Source of the DNA: Brassica napus
Lineage: Eukaryota; Streptophyta; Magnoliopsida; Brassicales; Brassicaceae
Length of the DNA stretch: 64,000 nucleotides
Assembly: GCF_020379485.1 (NCBI RefSeq)
Contig: NC_063448.1
Span: 43,099,218 to 43,163,217, forward strand
Direction of reading: 5' to 3'
Shown here: positions 46,601 to 57,609 of the stretch, in pieces
Layout of the letters: every line of letters starts with the position of its first letter
Position numbering within the stretch: the stretch's first letter is position 1
Made by a program: the position numbers and the translations under genes
Notes under the pieces: generated by a model
What the model was told of the DNA's origin: nothing
Databases searched by the model: none
Seen by the model: only the letters and a program-made list of their open reading frames with translations

Positions 46601-48160
46601 GAGCCTCATACATTTAAAGAGGCAGTGCGACATGTGGTTTGGAACAATGCCATGGGGGTTGAGATTACTGCTTTGGAAACTAAGGAGACATGGATCATCG
46701 TGACGTTACCGTCGGGGAAGCATGTCATTGGCTGTAAGTGGGTCTTTACCATCAAATATAATCCTGATGGTACCATCTTGAAGTATAAAGCTCGCTTGGT
46801 TGCTAAAGGTTATACCCAGAAAGAGGGTATTGACTACATTGATACGTTCTCTCAGGTGGCTAAACTTGCAAGTGTCAAGTTGATTTTGAGTTTGGCAGCT
46901 TGCTTTGGTTGGAAGTTAACACAGATGGATGTTACAAACACGTTCTTACATGGAGATCTTGACGAGGAGATCTACATGAGCTTACCACTTGGCTATACAC
47001 CTTCAAATGGAGTTCCTCCTCCAAATCCTGTTTGCAAGCTCCGCAAGTCTTTGTATGGCCTCAAGCAGGCATCGAGACAATGGTATCATTGCTTTTCGAA
47101 GGTGGTTTTAGCTGCTGGTTTTACTCAGTCTCCGGTGGACAACACTTTATTTGTTCGAAAGACTTCGACTTCGTTCACCGCATTGTTGGTATATGTTGAT
47201 GATATCTTGATTGCATCCAACAATGATGAGGCCCTGAATTCACTGAAGACGGCGTTACATAAAGCTTTTGAGATCAAAGATATGGGCGTTCCTCGATTCT
47301 TCTTGCGATTGGAGATTGCACGTAACTCAACTGGTATCTCTATTTGCCAGAGGACGTATGCGTTGGACATTCTTTCTTCTACTGGAATGCTTGTGTGTAA
47401 ACCCGTCTCTGTTCCAATGGATCCTTCAGTGCATCTTCGTAAGGATACTGGTACTCTCCTTCCTTCTGCAAAGCCGTATCGTGAGCTGATTGGTAGACTG
47501 CTATACCTCACGATCGCAAGACCTGATATCACCTTTTCTGTGAATTACTTGAGTCAGTTCCTTTCTTGTCCTACGGACGTTCACTTACAGGCTGCTCATC
47601 GGGTCTTGCGCTATCTGAAGTCTAATCCAGGCCAAGGTTTATTTTACTCTGTTGATTCTGATATCTGCTTGAACGCGTTTGCTGATGCTGACTGGGCCAC
47701 TTGTCCTGACTCTCGCCACTCTATCTCTGGCTTCTGTGTGTATCTTGGCAAGTCGTTGATCAACTGGAAGTCCAAGAAACAACAGACCGTGAGTAGAAGT
47801 AGCACTGAAGCGGAGTACCGGAGCATGGCTCTTGCTACTTGTGAGTTGATTTGGCTTCACCAGCTCCTGAAAGATTTGAAGATCACGGTTAGTACCTCTA
47901 CGAAGCTATTCTGCGATAACAAGTCTGTTATTCACATTGCTCATAATCCCGTGTTTCACGAACGCACAAAACACGTCGAGATAGACTGTCATACTATCTG
48001 TGATCAGATCAAGAGCGGCTTCATGCGACTCTTTCATGTCTCCTCCAACAATCAGCATGATGATATCTTGACAAAGGCGCTACACCCGGGTCCATTTCAT
48101 TCACTCCTTCGACGTTTCTCCATTTCAAATCTCTTGTCTCCTTCTTCGCCTTCGGTTTGA
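43653..48160 (+). pseudogene. copia gag-pol polyprotein, multiply broken
   Basis: From ATG 43653 the frame runs through gag (LVTLWEEYKNY), zinc knuckle, protease (WIVDSGATSHVC), integrase (LWHQRLGHPS, VRSDNAPEL, YTPQQNSIVERK), RT ([35 protein letters not shown]) and RNase H ([14 protein letters not shown]). Breaks: 1-base gain in a G run at 44047-44050, TAG 44662-44664, TAA 45136-45138, TAA 45208-45210, TGA 46051-46053, a frame change near 46126-46131, and TAA 46562-46564. The RT/RNase H stretch 46565-48160 is open. In the zinc knuckle (CTHCKRHGHTVQKW) the last Cys is Trp (TGG 44566-44568). Not functional. Confidence 0.92.
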
Positions 48161-48168
48161 GGGGGTTG

Positions 48169-48329
48169 TATTAGAGAACCCGGTTAACTTAGATTAGCTT
48201 TTGGTTAAGTTTAATCATCGGTTTAGCTTCTCTTTACTAAACCGTATGCAATGTATGTATAAATACATCTCTTGTATGTACATTGATTGATTGAGAAAGT
48301 ATTTTTTACACTTTAAACAATTTTCTTGT
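48169..48329 (+). repeat. copia 3' LTR
   Basis: 161 bp, the partner of 43191-43351. It is followed by ATAAAAATT of the host intron. Confidence 0.9.
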
Positions 48330-49531
48330 ATAAAAATTAAAAATACAGCAACACGATGATTATGACATGAAGCACAACCAACTTAGCTAAACACAATGAT
48401 CTAGACATGTAACCACTTACCTGACTAGATACATGTATCATTTGTATATATGTGTATATGAAGACACAATTAAGCTCAGTTTAATTTTTGAAAGCAACTG
48501 ATAACTCTGAGTCTACCTTTCTTTTTATGATCAACTAAAGAAGCAACGATGATCATGACATGAACTGATGAAACAGAGCTAGTTTAGCTAACTAGATCAA
48601 AGAAGAACACCACTTTGGGATCTAAATCATATATACCTTGGTGCAGAAGCTGAAGACTGGAGGCACCACAAGCTCAATATCTTCATCTCTCTCCTTCCTC
48701 GCCACAAACTCAGAACCATAACCTCTTTTCCTCTGCTCCATCAAAATCTCTTCTTCTCTCACTATCAAATTATATATTCCACCCATTCTCGAGCTAGAGT
48801 TCATCCACAGTCCAGGTTTCCCGTCCCCAGGCCATAACGCTGTCACGTTATTGCCTCTAAACTCCAATCTCCCGTCGTTGTTACAGAACAACTCGTCTCG
48901 AAACCCAAAAAACTGGTCGCTGAAATCCGCCATGGTCATCAGTAAGAAAACACCAACTACTCTCCTCGAAACAAGAACCTCTTCACCCGTCTTGATGTGC
49001 TTCACAACGACCCCGTTCTCAGGCACCAAACCGTTCAGCTTCTTCCTCCACACTTCCTCTCCATCGAAAACACCTTCCTCCTTAGCCTTCCTCAATGAAA
49101 CCTCAGAGAGTTCAAGATGCTCGATGAGTTCGAGGTCGGAGTACTTGAAGAGAAGGTCGTCGTGGATCAGAGTTTGTCTCGGTATAACGCAGAAGAGATG
49201 GATCAGCGACTCTGCAGACCTCACCTACGTGTCCACGGACGACGTCACGTCCGGTGGAGGGATCGAAGATGGCTAAGTTGACGTATGAGTTGGAGTAAGC
49301 AGAGTGGAACAGACCACATAGGCAGACGGGTTCAGGAGCTTTCCACAGCTTGAGGATCTTGTAGACATCGACCAAGTGATGTAGGAAGCTGCCGTGTTTG
49401 TACCAACACTCGCCGGCGCCGACGCTTTTGAGGACGGCGATCAACGAGGGGAGTTTGGGGTTGATCTTCTCTAGCTCACCTCGAAGAAAAGGCCGGGCTA
49501 GTTCAAGTACCGGAGACGATAATGAGCCCAT

Positions 49532-50144
49532 TGTTTCTCTCTATACACTCTCTTCTCTTCTTGTTATCATCATGGACATGGAGGTTGATCAGCCTCTTTT
49601 TAGTCATTTACTAAATTATAAAGAATGACTAAACAGTAACCGTTTTGACTTATAATTTACGATTTATTCGATGACCAGGCACCAACATTGAAACACTACA
49701 ACAGCTTCCCACTTCTTAGTGTTTCGGCTTTTCTCATAACAAAATATATGTAAGCATGCAATATCTGAATTCAAATAGGAAATTATTTTAGAATTAATGT
49801 CATTTTTAACAACAGCAAAAGAGTATAGGAAACATTGTAATTGAACAATACAGAAGAAAAGATTGTGGGAAAACAAAAACAAAGTAGAGAAAATCACGAG
49901 TAGACTCAAAACTACTACAAACTATTGCCACCAAAGTGTCAACTTTTGAATTTCACAAGGAAAAAATGTTACGTAGAGGACATAAATAATAATGAGTAAA
50001 TGAAACCCATTAGTAGATAATATTATATATCTACATAATAACACCTTCTGAGACTGAACGTATTGCCTATGGTAGCAATGGCTTCATCATCATCATCATC
50101 ATCACAGCAATGTAAGGGGGGTACAAATATAATAAGCGTAATCA
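49532..50144. other. intergenic between the DUF6817 gene and FyPP3
   Basis: Promoter side of the DUF6817 gene and 3' UTR of FyPP3, both transcribed leftwards. A short (ATC)n run (about 50085-50102) lies close to the FyPP3 stop. No other feature. Confidence 0.5.
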
Positions 50145-52849
50145 TCATAGGAAATATGGAACTCCAGTCCTTGGCCCTCTCATTTGATTGTTCTCTTCCG
50201 TCTCTGTGAAGTACTTCACTGATTTTTCCTGTTGAAAAACAAGCATTTCCACCGATTTCATTCAGTAAACCATGGACAATTATGATCCAATATAACGCAG
50301 TTATTACCTAGAGAATCTATGACAAAGCAGATACCAAATCATAAAGTGTGTGCTTGCTCTGGTAGAGAGCATAATATCGAAAATAAACATGTGATATAAC
50401 TAACTGAAGTAAAACAGAATCCTCTCTTGTTGAGAGAGGAGGTGGTATGGATACTATGCATGAATAGAAAAGACTAGACTATTCAATAGTAAAGACTTGA
50501 AGGGATGGCTCACCATGTTGTCATCGAAACTCAATATAGAAGCTACATTCCCACAGCGATAGCAGTAATTAGGCGCAGACCATACCTTCACACCAATGAA
50601 GAAGAAGAAGAATAAACACATCATTAAGCATAGTAATATTTCCAATTAGCTAGCGTAAGAAATTTAAGTTATAAGAAGCAGTACACTCACCGTTACAAGG
50701 CTTTTATCTTGGAACATGTACTTAAGACCTTCTTGTACCAGCTGGTGTGCACGGCATACTAGATCAAGCTTGTTTATATGGTTAAACTGCACAAGAAGCC
50801 AAAACCAAATATCAGACACGTAAAATCCGTTAATCATTTACAGTATTGAAGAAGGGAAACATACCTCAGTGGTAACCCTCGATCCGAAAAGCCAACCAGC
50901 TCCACGTGGACTAACAGCCCATGTTTCAATGTCTTCAGGATCGCTCCACATAAGATCGCAAAAGGGCCCTTCATGGGGAATTTCACAGTTTCGATCTACT
51001 AGTCTTATCTAGAGCCCACAATAAGATCGAAGTGAGCAAATGACCTTAATAACATGCTGAGCAACGGGTGGAAACCAAAAGCAATAGAAGCAGAGTTTAA
51101 CCTGATCAATTGTCCGGACATCCGGGGAAAGGCCGCCATGAACACATAGAACCTAGACAAAGAAAGTATTTTGTAACTTCAGGATACAGCAAACATATGC
51201 ACTTTAATCGACAACACCAAGTTGCTGAAGAAATTACTTACCGTGCCATCTATTATAGCTGATAAGGTAAGATAGTCAAAAACATCTGTGCAATAGCGCC
51301 ACGCATTGGCGTTACCATACTTCCTTTGGCATTCGTCATAGAAACCATATACCTGACAACATAAAATTGGGATGAGAACCTTAATCCCATAAATGACATA
51401 CGAAATATGCCTTCCAGCGGCAAAACAGAATCATAGACATTCACTACGAAGCAATACAAAACAAAGTAGATCCCCCTCACTTATTTCTATTGTGGATATC
51501 TTGGTTTATCAATTGAATGGTTCTCTGTTACAGAAAAAAGAATATCCAACATCTACAATAACAATACTTCATCCAACTCTTGGAACTGTTTACGTGTAAA
51601 AACACCAACTTTACGACTTATCACCATGAAGGTTTGCCAGGAGTGAAATGATTCAAAGAAATTATCACAATAACTTTCTTACTTAAACAGCGCTTGTATG
51701 AGATACAACAATGTAGGGAATACGATGCATCAAGAGCGCCAAGGAGACAACACATGGTTAAAAGAAGACCGGCACTAAATAAAACACCTTCTAAAATTAG
51801 ATTTCCAATACTCGATTCACATAAAATGCATCTTAGCTTAACATCCATGTCTACATCTGACATGGAATTGCACAAAATCAGGACTTTTCAGAAACCTGAT
51901 ATAACAAAGAGGGCGAGAAGATAATCAAAAGTACTTGCCTCCTAGAAAGTGCGTGAACAGAATATTAAATACCTGCGTTAGCTGCCTACTTTCATGATTT
52001 CCACGCAGAAGTGTAATATTGGCTGGATGTCTACACATTACAATACAATTAATTGCATATAATTGAAAAATAGCAATCGAATTTAACACCAATTCGCATT
52101 CTCACAATAGAGAAAATGAGATGCTTGGGAAGCAAATACGTCCTCATTTGGACCAATTCTGAATGAAGAATGCTCTTTCAAAGAAATATAAACAATTGTC
52201 AAGATCAAGGGCTTAAAAAACAAGAGCAAAACGCTAGAAAAGCAGTGGTCACTGAAACATTAAAGAAACACGTCTTTACCTAGCTTTAAGAAGCAAAAGA
52301 ATAGTGAAGACTTCAAGGCTGTTGTAACCTCTATCCACAAAGTCCCCCTGCGAAAACGCCACCGCCAGATCAGGATTGTATTCATCTCGAACGTGTCAAC
52401 ACAGGGGATTAAAAAAGAAAAACTAGGTACCATAAATATGTAGTTTGTGTCGGGAACATGACCCCCGGTCTGAAAAAGCTTCATGAGATCATGAAACTGG
52501 CCATGGATGTCACCACAGACGGTGACTGGACTGTTGACAGGCTGAACGTTGGACTCCTCAATCAGAATTTCTTTCACCTGCAAGCAACAGAAACACGGAG
52601 AAAGTCTATTGAACCATCTCCATGGAAACTACAGAAGGAAAAGCCCTAAATCTAATAACCAAAGTGATACGATACATAGCGGAAGAGACCAGATTCAAAA
52701 GTCGCCTCCCCCCCCCCCCCCCACCAAGATACAGATTAAGTAAGTAAGGAAGAAGGAGAAGGGCGTACGTATTCGCAGAGAAGCTGAAGCTCGTCTTCGG
52801 AGAGATGCTCGCCGTCTTTAACCTTCGAAATCCATTGATCCAAATCCAT
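50145..52849 (-). CDS. FyPP3: protein phosphatase 6 catalytic subunit (FyPP3)
   Basis: Ten exons splice to 304 codons (303 aa, the family length): 52849-52769, 52577-52431, 52347-52280, 52030-51973, 51352-51242, 51152-51102, 51008-50865, 50786-50691, 50585-50514, 50228-50145. All PPP-family metal and phosphate motifs are present: GDIHGQ (49-54), [10 protein letters not shown] (77-86), LLRGNHES (106-113), [18 protein letters not shown], and the C-terminus TGVPYFL, which PP6 shares with PP2A/PP4 relatives. PP6 dephosphorylates Ser/Thr of targets such as PIN auxin carriers and ABI5, and interacts with phytochromes. FyPP1 is nearly identical, so the choice of FyPP3 rests on gene order (next to At3g19990). 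Intron 1 contains a run of 15 C. The gene looks intact. Confidence 0.95.
52708..52722. repeat. poly-C run in FyPP3 intron 1
   Basis: Fifteen consecutive C, about 45 bp inside the intron from its acceptor-distal end. Homopolymers of this length are rare in AT-rich plant introns and prone to length errors. Confidence 0.95.
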
Positions 52850-54572
52850 TACTCTCTATCTATCTAGCAAGAATCACACCTCTAGCGTTCGATTTCAACG
52901 GCGAATTTCTGGTTAAAAGGAAAAAGGAATCAAGATAGATCTAGCAGAGATTCTCCGAGTTCGCTAGGGTTACGTAAAAGATGAAAGAGAGAATGAGAGG
53001 TTCGAGAAAGGAAAAGAAAAAAGAAAAAAAATGGGGAAAAAGATCTCGCCACATCGCTCTCCGCCGCTTCAAACGCAATTCACACTTCTCCCGTTTGGGT
53101 TTTTAATCAAAACGCAATTGTTGTTGAACAGCATCTTTTTCTTTTCTGTCAACATTTTTATTATAGGGCTGTTTGCCCAAACATTACAAGTAGAATCAAT
53201 ATATTCCTATTTTACATTCAGCCCAAGCCCAACTTAACGCTAAATAAAGATTAACAAAAACACGTGCTTTCTTGAGCTGGCATTCGACATTTCTGGAGAT
53301 CAGAGATGGTGCCGTCGGTTTCGTCGGAGACCTACCGGATCAATAACCTTCAGCAACTTTCTTCGACAAATTCATCTACTTGACTGTTTCTCCATTCTTT
53401 GTTCCCGTTAATCCTACGCGATTCTTCTTCTTTTTGGTATAGGTGAATCGAATGAGTAGCTTTAAAGAGATAAAAGGTGGGGCCTTGCCAGAACGATGAA
53501 AACTCCAGCTTTATCTGAACCTGCATTATCTCTCCATGCTCAATCAATCATCTTAATCCCAAATCTTCAAAGGATACTTCGCCATAAAACTCTGAAGCGA
53601 AGATTGATTCCTTTTATAGGAAATAAATTAAGCTTAACTAACAATAAGATTGGAGTCTTGTAACATCAAACGGGATAGTAGTTTAAAAAAGGATGAATAA
53701 ATCAGACTTAAATACAACAAAAATTGCCTTATATGAAACCAAATCGCCTACGCGAAGAGAGAATTCGCCTTGCGAAAAGACAAAATCGATCTGAAGATCG
53801 AAAATATTTACAACCAAAAGAGTCTATTCAATCATAAGATTGAATCGAAAGATAAGCTTCTCATCTCTTCTTCTTCCGTGAAAGATACATAGACAGATAA
53901 CGGTGAGAAGAGAGAGAAGTTAAACAATGTCTAACGGTAGAAAAAGTAATGATTGTGATCCCTCATAATTCTTAAAATTACGAAAAATAGCAAAATACTT
54001 TTGTGCAGATCTCTTAGATAGCAAAACAAAAGTTATGAAAAAAATAATGTACATAGAGAAAAATCGAAAGCTGACAAAAATCGAAGGATAAAATGACAAA
54101 TTACTCCAAAGCTTAAATTCTTACCTAATTCTACCTAAATAATAATTTTTAAACTATAATTCTTAAATATAAATCAAAATTATAAAATAGTCTCTTTTAA
54201 CTTTAATTAATGTTATTATAGAATTTTATTTATTTATCGTGTGTGCTATTTTTCAAACAAAAATGTGTTCATTTACTTTCCTAAAATATTTATGATTGAC
54301 ACCTACACATGAACGCTTGGATCAGGTTTCTCAAATTCTGAATTCATATTTGTAAGTGCCATTAAAATTTTATATATCTTCAGATTAGATTTTGTTAATA
54401 ATATTTTAAATTCATTTAGATTTTTTCAAATTTATTATGGATCTCATTTAACAATATTTTGAATTTAATTAATTTTACGTTCAGATCAGAATAATGAATA
54501 TTTAATTTCATACTTATCTATTAAATATTATTTAATGGCATATTTAAGAACTAACCTTTAAAATATAAGTTA
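52850..54572. other. upstream region of FyPP3 and gene-poor DNA
   Basis: FyPP3 leader and promoter lie to about 53050. A plus-strand ATG at 53306 opens only 25 codons (MVPSVSSETYRINN) and may be a remnant of the next colinear gene; I cannot identify it. The rest, including 53650-54000, shows no recognisable coding or repeat features. Confidence 0.4.
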
Positions 54573-54600
54573 CTAGGGTAAGTCCGCGGTACGCTGGGAT
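54573..54600 (-). mobile_element. Helitron 3' terminus (minus strand)
   Basis: On the minus strand CCCAGCG-TAC-CGCGG (complement of 54584-54597, one mismatch in the stem) is followed by ACTTACC and CTAG, then T. This is a Helitron 3' end. The body would extend to the right. I could not find its 5' TC end, so the element length is unknown and it may include the gene fragments at 56.0-57.5 kb. Confidence 0.6.
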
Positions 54601-56002
54601 ATGCTCTATTGTGTAATGTATCATATCAATATATATATATATATATTGTAAATTATAATTGTTTGTGTATTATATAACAAAGTGGTAGAGAATGACATTA
54701 TAGGTCTGTGTTTTTAATGGATATTTGTGTTTTCTTTGGTTCTTTATATTTAGATTGTTTTGGCATAATTATTATGGTCTTTATAGGGATAAAATCACAA
54801 TTCATATGACTAATATAGAATTCAATGGTCTATGAATAATGGGGTTATGGGTCTTGTTATTGTATTTCCTATGAATAGTCTAAACTATTTTTTATTTCCT
54901 AATAACGAATTTCGTAACACGTGGATTATATACCTAGATTTGTTAAACTCATAATAAAATATATGTAACATTTGCATTGTAGATTATATTTAATTTAATT
55001 CTAAATTTTGAATAGTCCATAATTGATTTTTTTTTGTCTTTTTCATTTGTTTCAAGAAAGAGATTAACTATCATTTGTAATTTTATAATGACTTTTACAT
55101 ACATATTTTCACATTAGTTGATGTGATTGTAAGAAATTAATAATTATTATACTTTTAGCTTAATATTTTCATTAGAATATTTTAGTATGTCTTAAGTTTT
55201 ATTTTATATTTTTGATTTTGGTATCTTATAAGAAATTGAAATACATTTACTTTTTTTTAAACTAACATATTTAAATTTCGCCTATTATTTATTTTAAGCT
55301 CAAGTTTAATTTGATGGCTAGATAATTCAAAATAAGTCTCATGTGCAAATAAACAAAACATGGAACAATGTACAAAGAACCTTAGAGGATAATGGTAGAA
55401 TATTTATGAAGATGTTTTTTTATGTTCAACTTAGTGTGAGCAAAAAGAAAAACCACTTGCCCGAATAATTTAAAATCTTAAATTCCAAAAAAGCTACAAA
55501 AAGATAAAACTATGTGCATATAAACACTCCTAAATTTTTTTTTAATGTTCAAGTTAGTGTGAACAAAAATAAAAATTACTTGCCCGAATAATTTAAAAGA
55601 CCAAATTCCAAAAGAAGTTACGAAAAGAGAACACTATGTATAAACATATTATTAAAAAAATCATATTGTAAATTTTTATAAATGATATTTTTTTTATTTT
55701 TACTTTATTTTTGATTTTATGATTTATATTTCTATTTTAAAAATATAATTTTTGTTATTTTGTCTTCTTCAGAAAATAATTAACCATCGAAAAACTATAT
55801 TAACTTATATTGTACATATTAAAGAATGTCACAATATACTGAAATATGAAATAAAATAAAAATTAAGAAGTATACTGAAATATGTTTTTTTATTGTATCA
55901 TATTCAGATGGTTAATTTTATATAATAAAATAATTTTCTGAAGAAATAATATACCTAAGTTTCCATTTTGTAGCTTTTGATTTTCAAAACCCAAATGGGA
56001 AC
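54601..56002. other. AT-rich DNA, probably Helitron body
   Basis: Very AT-rich with a TA-dinucleotide run (about 54632-54646). It contains a partial internal repeat: CTTGCCCGAATAATTTAAAA occurs near 55460 and 55580. No gene seen. Confidence 0.45.
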
Positions 56003-56757
56003 ATGCTCAATTTTAAGGGTTGGTACAACTCTACCTGCAAGAACAATAAAGTGATTCGGCCTATGGTTCTGATTCGAGTCCCTCGCTTAGTGAACCTGGT
56101 GCATATTTTTCTTAAGCCTTTGCTCATCTCAAGAATATGTACATGTTATCATTTAATACACAATCTTGAGTTCATAATTTGCTTTTTGTTTGTAATTATT
56201 TTCCAGGCATCTAATGCATATCTTGAGCTCCTAAAAGGTTCTCAGACAAATATCCTCTGTGAGTATATCAAAGAAATTCCCAAACCAGAGACTAAATTGA
56301 CCCTAGACATCACCTCCCTAATCGGTCCGCTCTTCTTCACATGGGTCATTCTGCTGCTATCCCCTGTAAGTCTTTAAGATTGTCTGAATGAAACACTCGA
56401 AAACACTCCTTCTCTCATGGCTTTCATTGAAGTTTTTTTAATCTGGATCATGTAAGGTGATCTTAACCACACTGGTCTATGAGAAACAACAGAGGTTAAG
56501 AATCATGATGAAGATGCATGGACTTGGTGATGCTCCTTACTGGATAGTTTCATACACCTATTTTGTTCTTGTGTCGATTCTATACATGTTGTGCTTCGCG
56601 ATATTCGGTTCAGCCATTGGTAACTAATTCGTGATAATATGTGTCTTTCTATATTCATTTTCAGTTCCTGTTCTTGATTCTTTTACTTGTCTTCCAGGGT
56701 TAAACTTCTTCAGGCTTAATGACTGTAGTATCCAGCTTGTGTTCTTCTTGCAAAAGT
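56003..56757 (+). pseudogene. ABCA transporter gene fragment (four exons)
   Basis: Exons at 56003-56097, 56207-56365, 56456-56619 and 56698-56755 are separated by short GT..AG introns and keep one open frame. They encode the part of an ABCA (ATH-type) transporter leading into its transmembrane domain: LVNL/ASNAYLELLKGSQTN, PKPETKLTLDITSLIGPLFF, VYEKQQRLRIMMKMHGLG, APYWIVSYTYFVL and GLNFFRLNDCSIQLVFF. Both the N-terminus and the ATP-binding cassette are missing. The surrounding DNA is transposon-like, so this is a captured or duplicated gene piece with introns retained (DNA-level copying), not a processed copy. No internal stop is seen, so the capture may be fairly young. Confidence 0.82.
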
Positions 56758-57184
56758 AACTGTTCTCTACCAATTCTCAAGAAATTCTCCTCTTGTAAGA
56801 GTTTGCCAGTGTCTACTACTGATTTCCACTGCTACCACTATTAAGTTGATGCATCCTTCAGACGTAGGGAGTCCTCTATCCACTGGAATAACTGATGCAA
56901 TGTTCCAAACTTCCTTTTATATATCTCACTTTCCATGTCACTACTCCTCTTAACACTGCACCAAATACACAAACATCAACTATGATCTATTAATAAAATA
57001 CCAATCTGAGCTAATCCATGAGTCTGTTCTTACATTTTATTTCATCAAAATAAGCGCGTTTACAATGATGATTACATTGTCAAGAATGATTAAGCATGTC
57101 TAACATAAAATCAACTCATTTGATTTTCTTCATCAAAATCAAATCAAAATCAAATGATTTGATTTTCTTCATCAAAATCAAAAC
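56758..57184. other. spacer between two gene fragments
   Basis: No coding match. It includes a short palindromic repeat of TTTGATTTTCTTCATCAAAA (57119-57184). Confidence 0.5.
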
Positions 57185-57478
57185 TTAAGAAAACCTACAA
57201 AACTGGTTTTTGAAGTTACTAAACATGTGGCTATACCACCGGCAGTGAGTGTCATGATATCTCCGGAAGTACAGAACATCGATGGCGGAGCTGAAAACGT
57301 AGGCCAAATGCTCTCTCCTAGCTCCAGTTACTTCAGCAGCCTGCATATACCGGGGATCCGCAAGGGTCGCGGCAACCGCCACATCAGCTTTAGCCATTTG
57401 CTAATCCTTCCTAGAGCACGAAGACTTGGCAGTGGCTCCTGCAATAGCAACAACAGCTGGAGAAATAGATAATGGTGA
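57185..57478 (-). pseudogene. fragment of a DUF828/FORKED-like (VAB) gene
   Basis: On the minus strand, after a splice acceptor-like TTTCTCCAG at about 57460, the frame reads AVVAIAGATAKSS, a stop, QMAKADVAVAATLADPRYMQ, AAEVTGARREHLAYVFSSAI. In the next frame comes SGDIMTLTAGGIAT. These are pieces of the plant-specific DUF828 domain of VAN3-binding/FORKED proteins, which act in vein patterning with a PH domain; here the PH domain is absent. One stop and one frameshift make it a dead fragment. It faces the ABCA fragment from an unrelated gene, which suggests serial capture. Confidence 0.6.
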
Positions 57479-57609
57479 AAATTTTAATCAAACTCATCTC
57501 TCTTATAATTAATTAAAATTTCAATGAGCATTGAAATTTGAACAACCATAGCTTATTTACTCGCATAGGATAACCATGATATACAAAATCCTTCAGTGAT
57601 AGTCAAAAT

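Larger units (their letters stand above)
43191..48329 (+). mobile_element. Ty1/copia retrotransposon in the intron of the DUF6817 gene
   Basis: Two 161-bp LTRs (43191-43351, 48169-48329) differ at 8 positions by my count (about 5%). The tRNA-iMet primer site TGGTATCAGAGC follows the 5' LTR and a purine tract GAGGGGGT precedes the 3' LTR. The flanks share only ATAA (43187-43190, 48330-48333), so the target duplication is weak. The element lies antisense to the host gene. At a commonly used plant rate of about 1.3-1.5e-8 per site per year the divergence suggests insertion roughly 1.7-2 million years ago. Confidence 0.93.
42427..49531 (-). pseudogene. DUF6817-type gene (At3g19990-like) with frameshift and copia-filled intron
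   Basis: Two exons, 49531-48637 and 42795-42427, joined by a GT..AG intron (AAG|GTATAT to CAG|GTACTAGAT). The N-terminus (MGSLSSPVLELARPFLRG, KHGSFLHHLVDVYKIL, CGLFHSAYSNSYVNLAIF) is a DUF6817/HD-like domain; the C-terminal exon is helical and TPR-like (RAEERLLVCIEKNPF, RKRFLEAEREAERGL). Biochemical role unknown to me. After codon 104 (GHVGE) the sequence has four bases, GTCT (49219-49216), where 0 or 3 would keep frame. As read, translation ends at 49114-49112 after 139 codons, while the other frame stays open to the end of exon 1. The two exons sum to 1264 bp, that is 3n+1. The intron is 5841 bp because a copia element lies in it. Either a real pseudogene or a 1-base assembly error. Confidence 0.85.

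Noticed and set aside
43187..48333. ATAA as a firm target duplication of the intronic copia
   Set aside because: Only 4 bp match and copia usually makes 5; the 5' LTR end is also degenerate, so I left it as weak.
49112..49224. A short intron that would restore frame in the DUF6817 gene
   Set aside because: Only four bases (GTCT) separate the two conserved segments, far too short for an intron.
56003..56377. ORF as a complete small membrane protein gene
   Set aside because: It reads through an intron; the conserved parts are internal exons of an ABCA gene with both ends missing.
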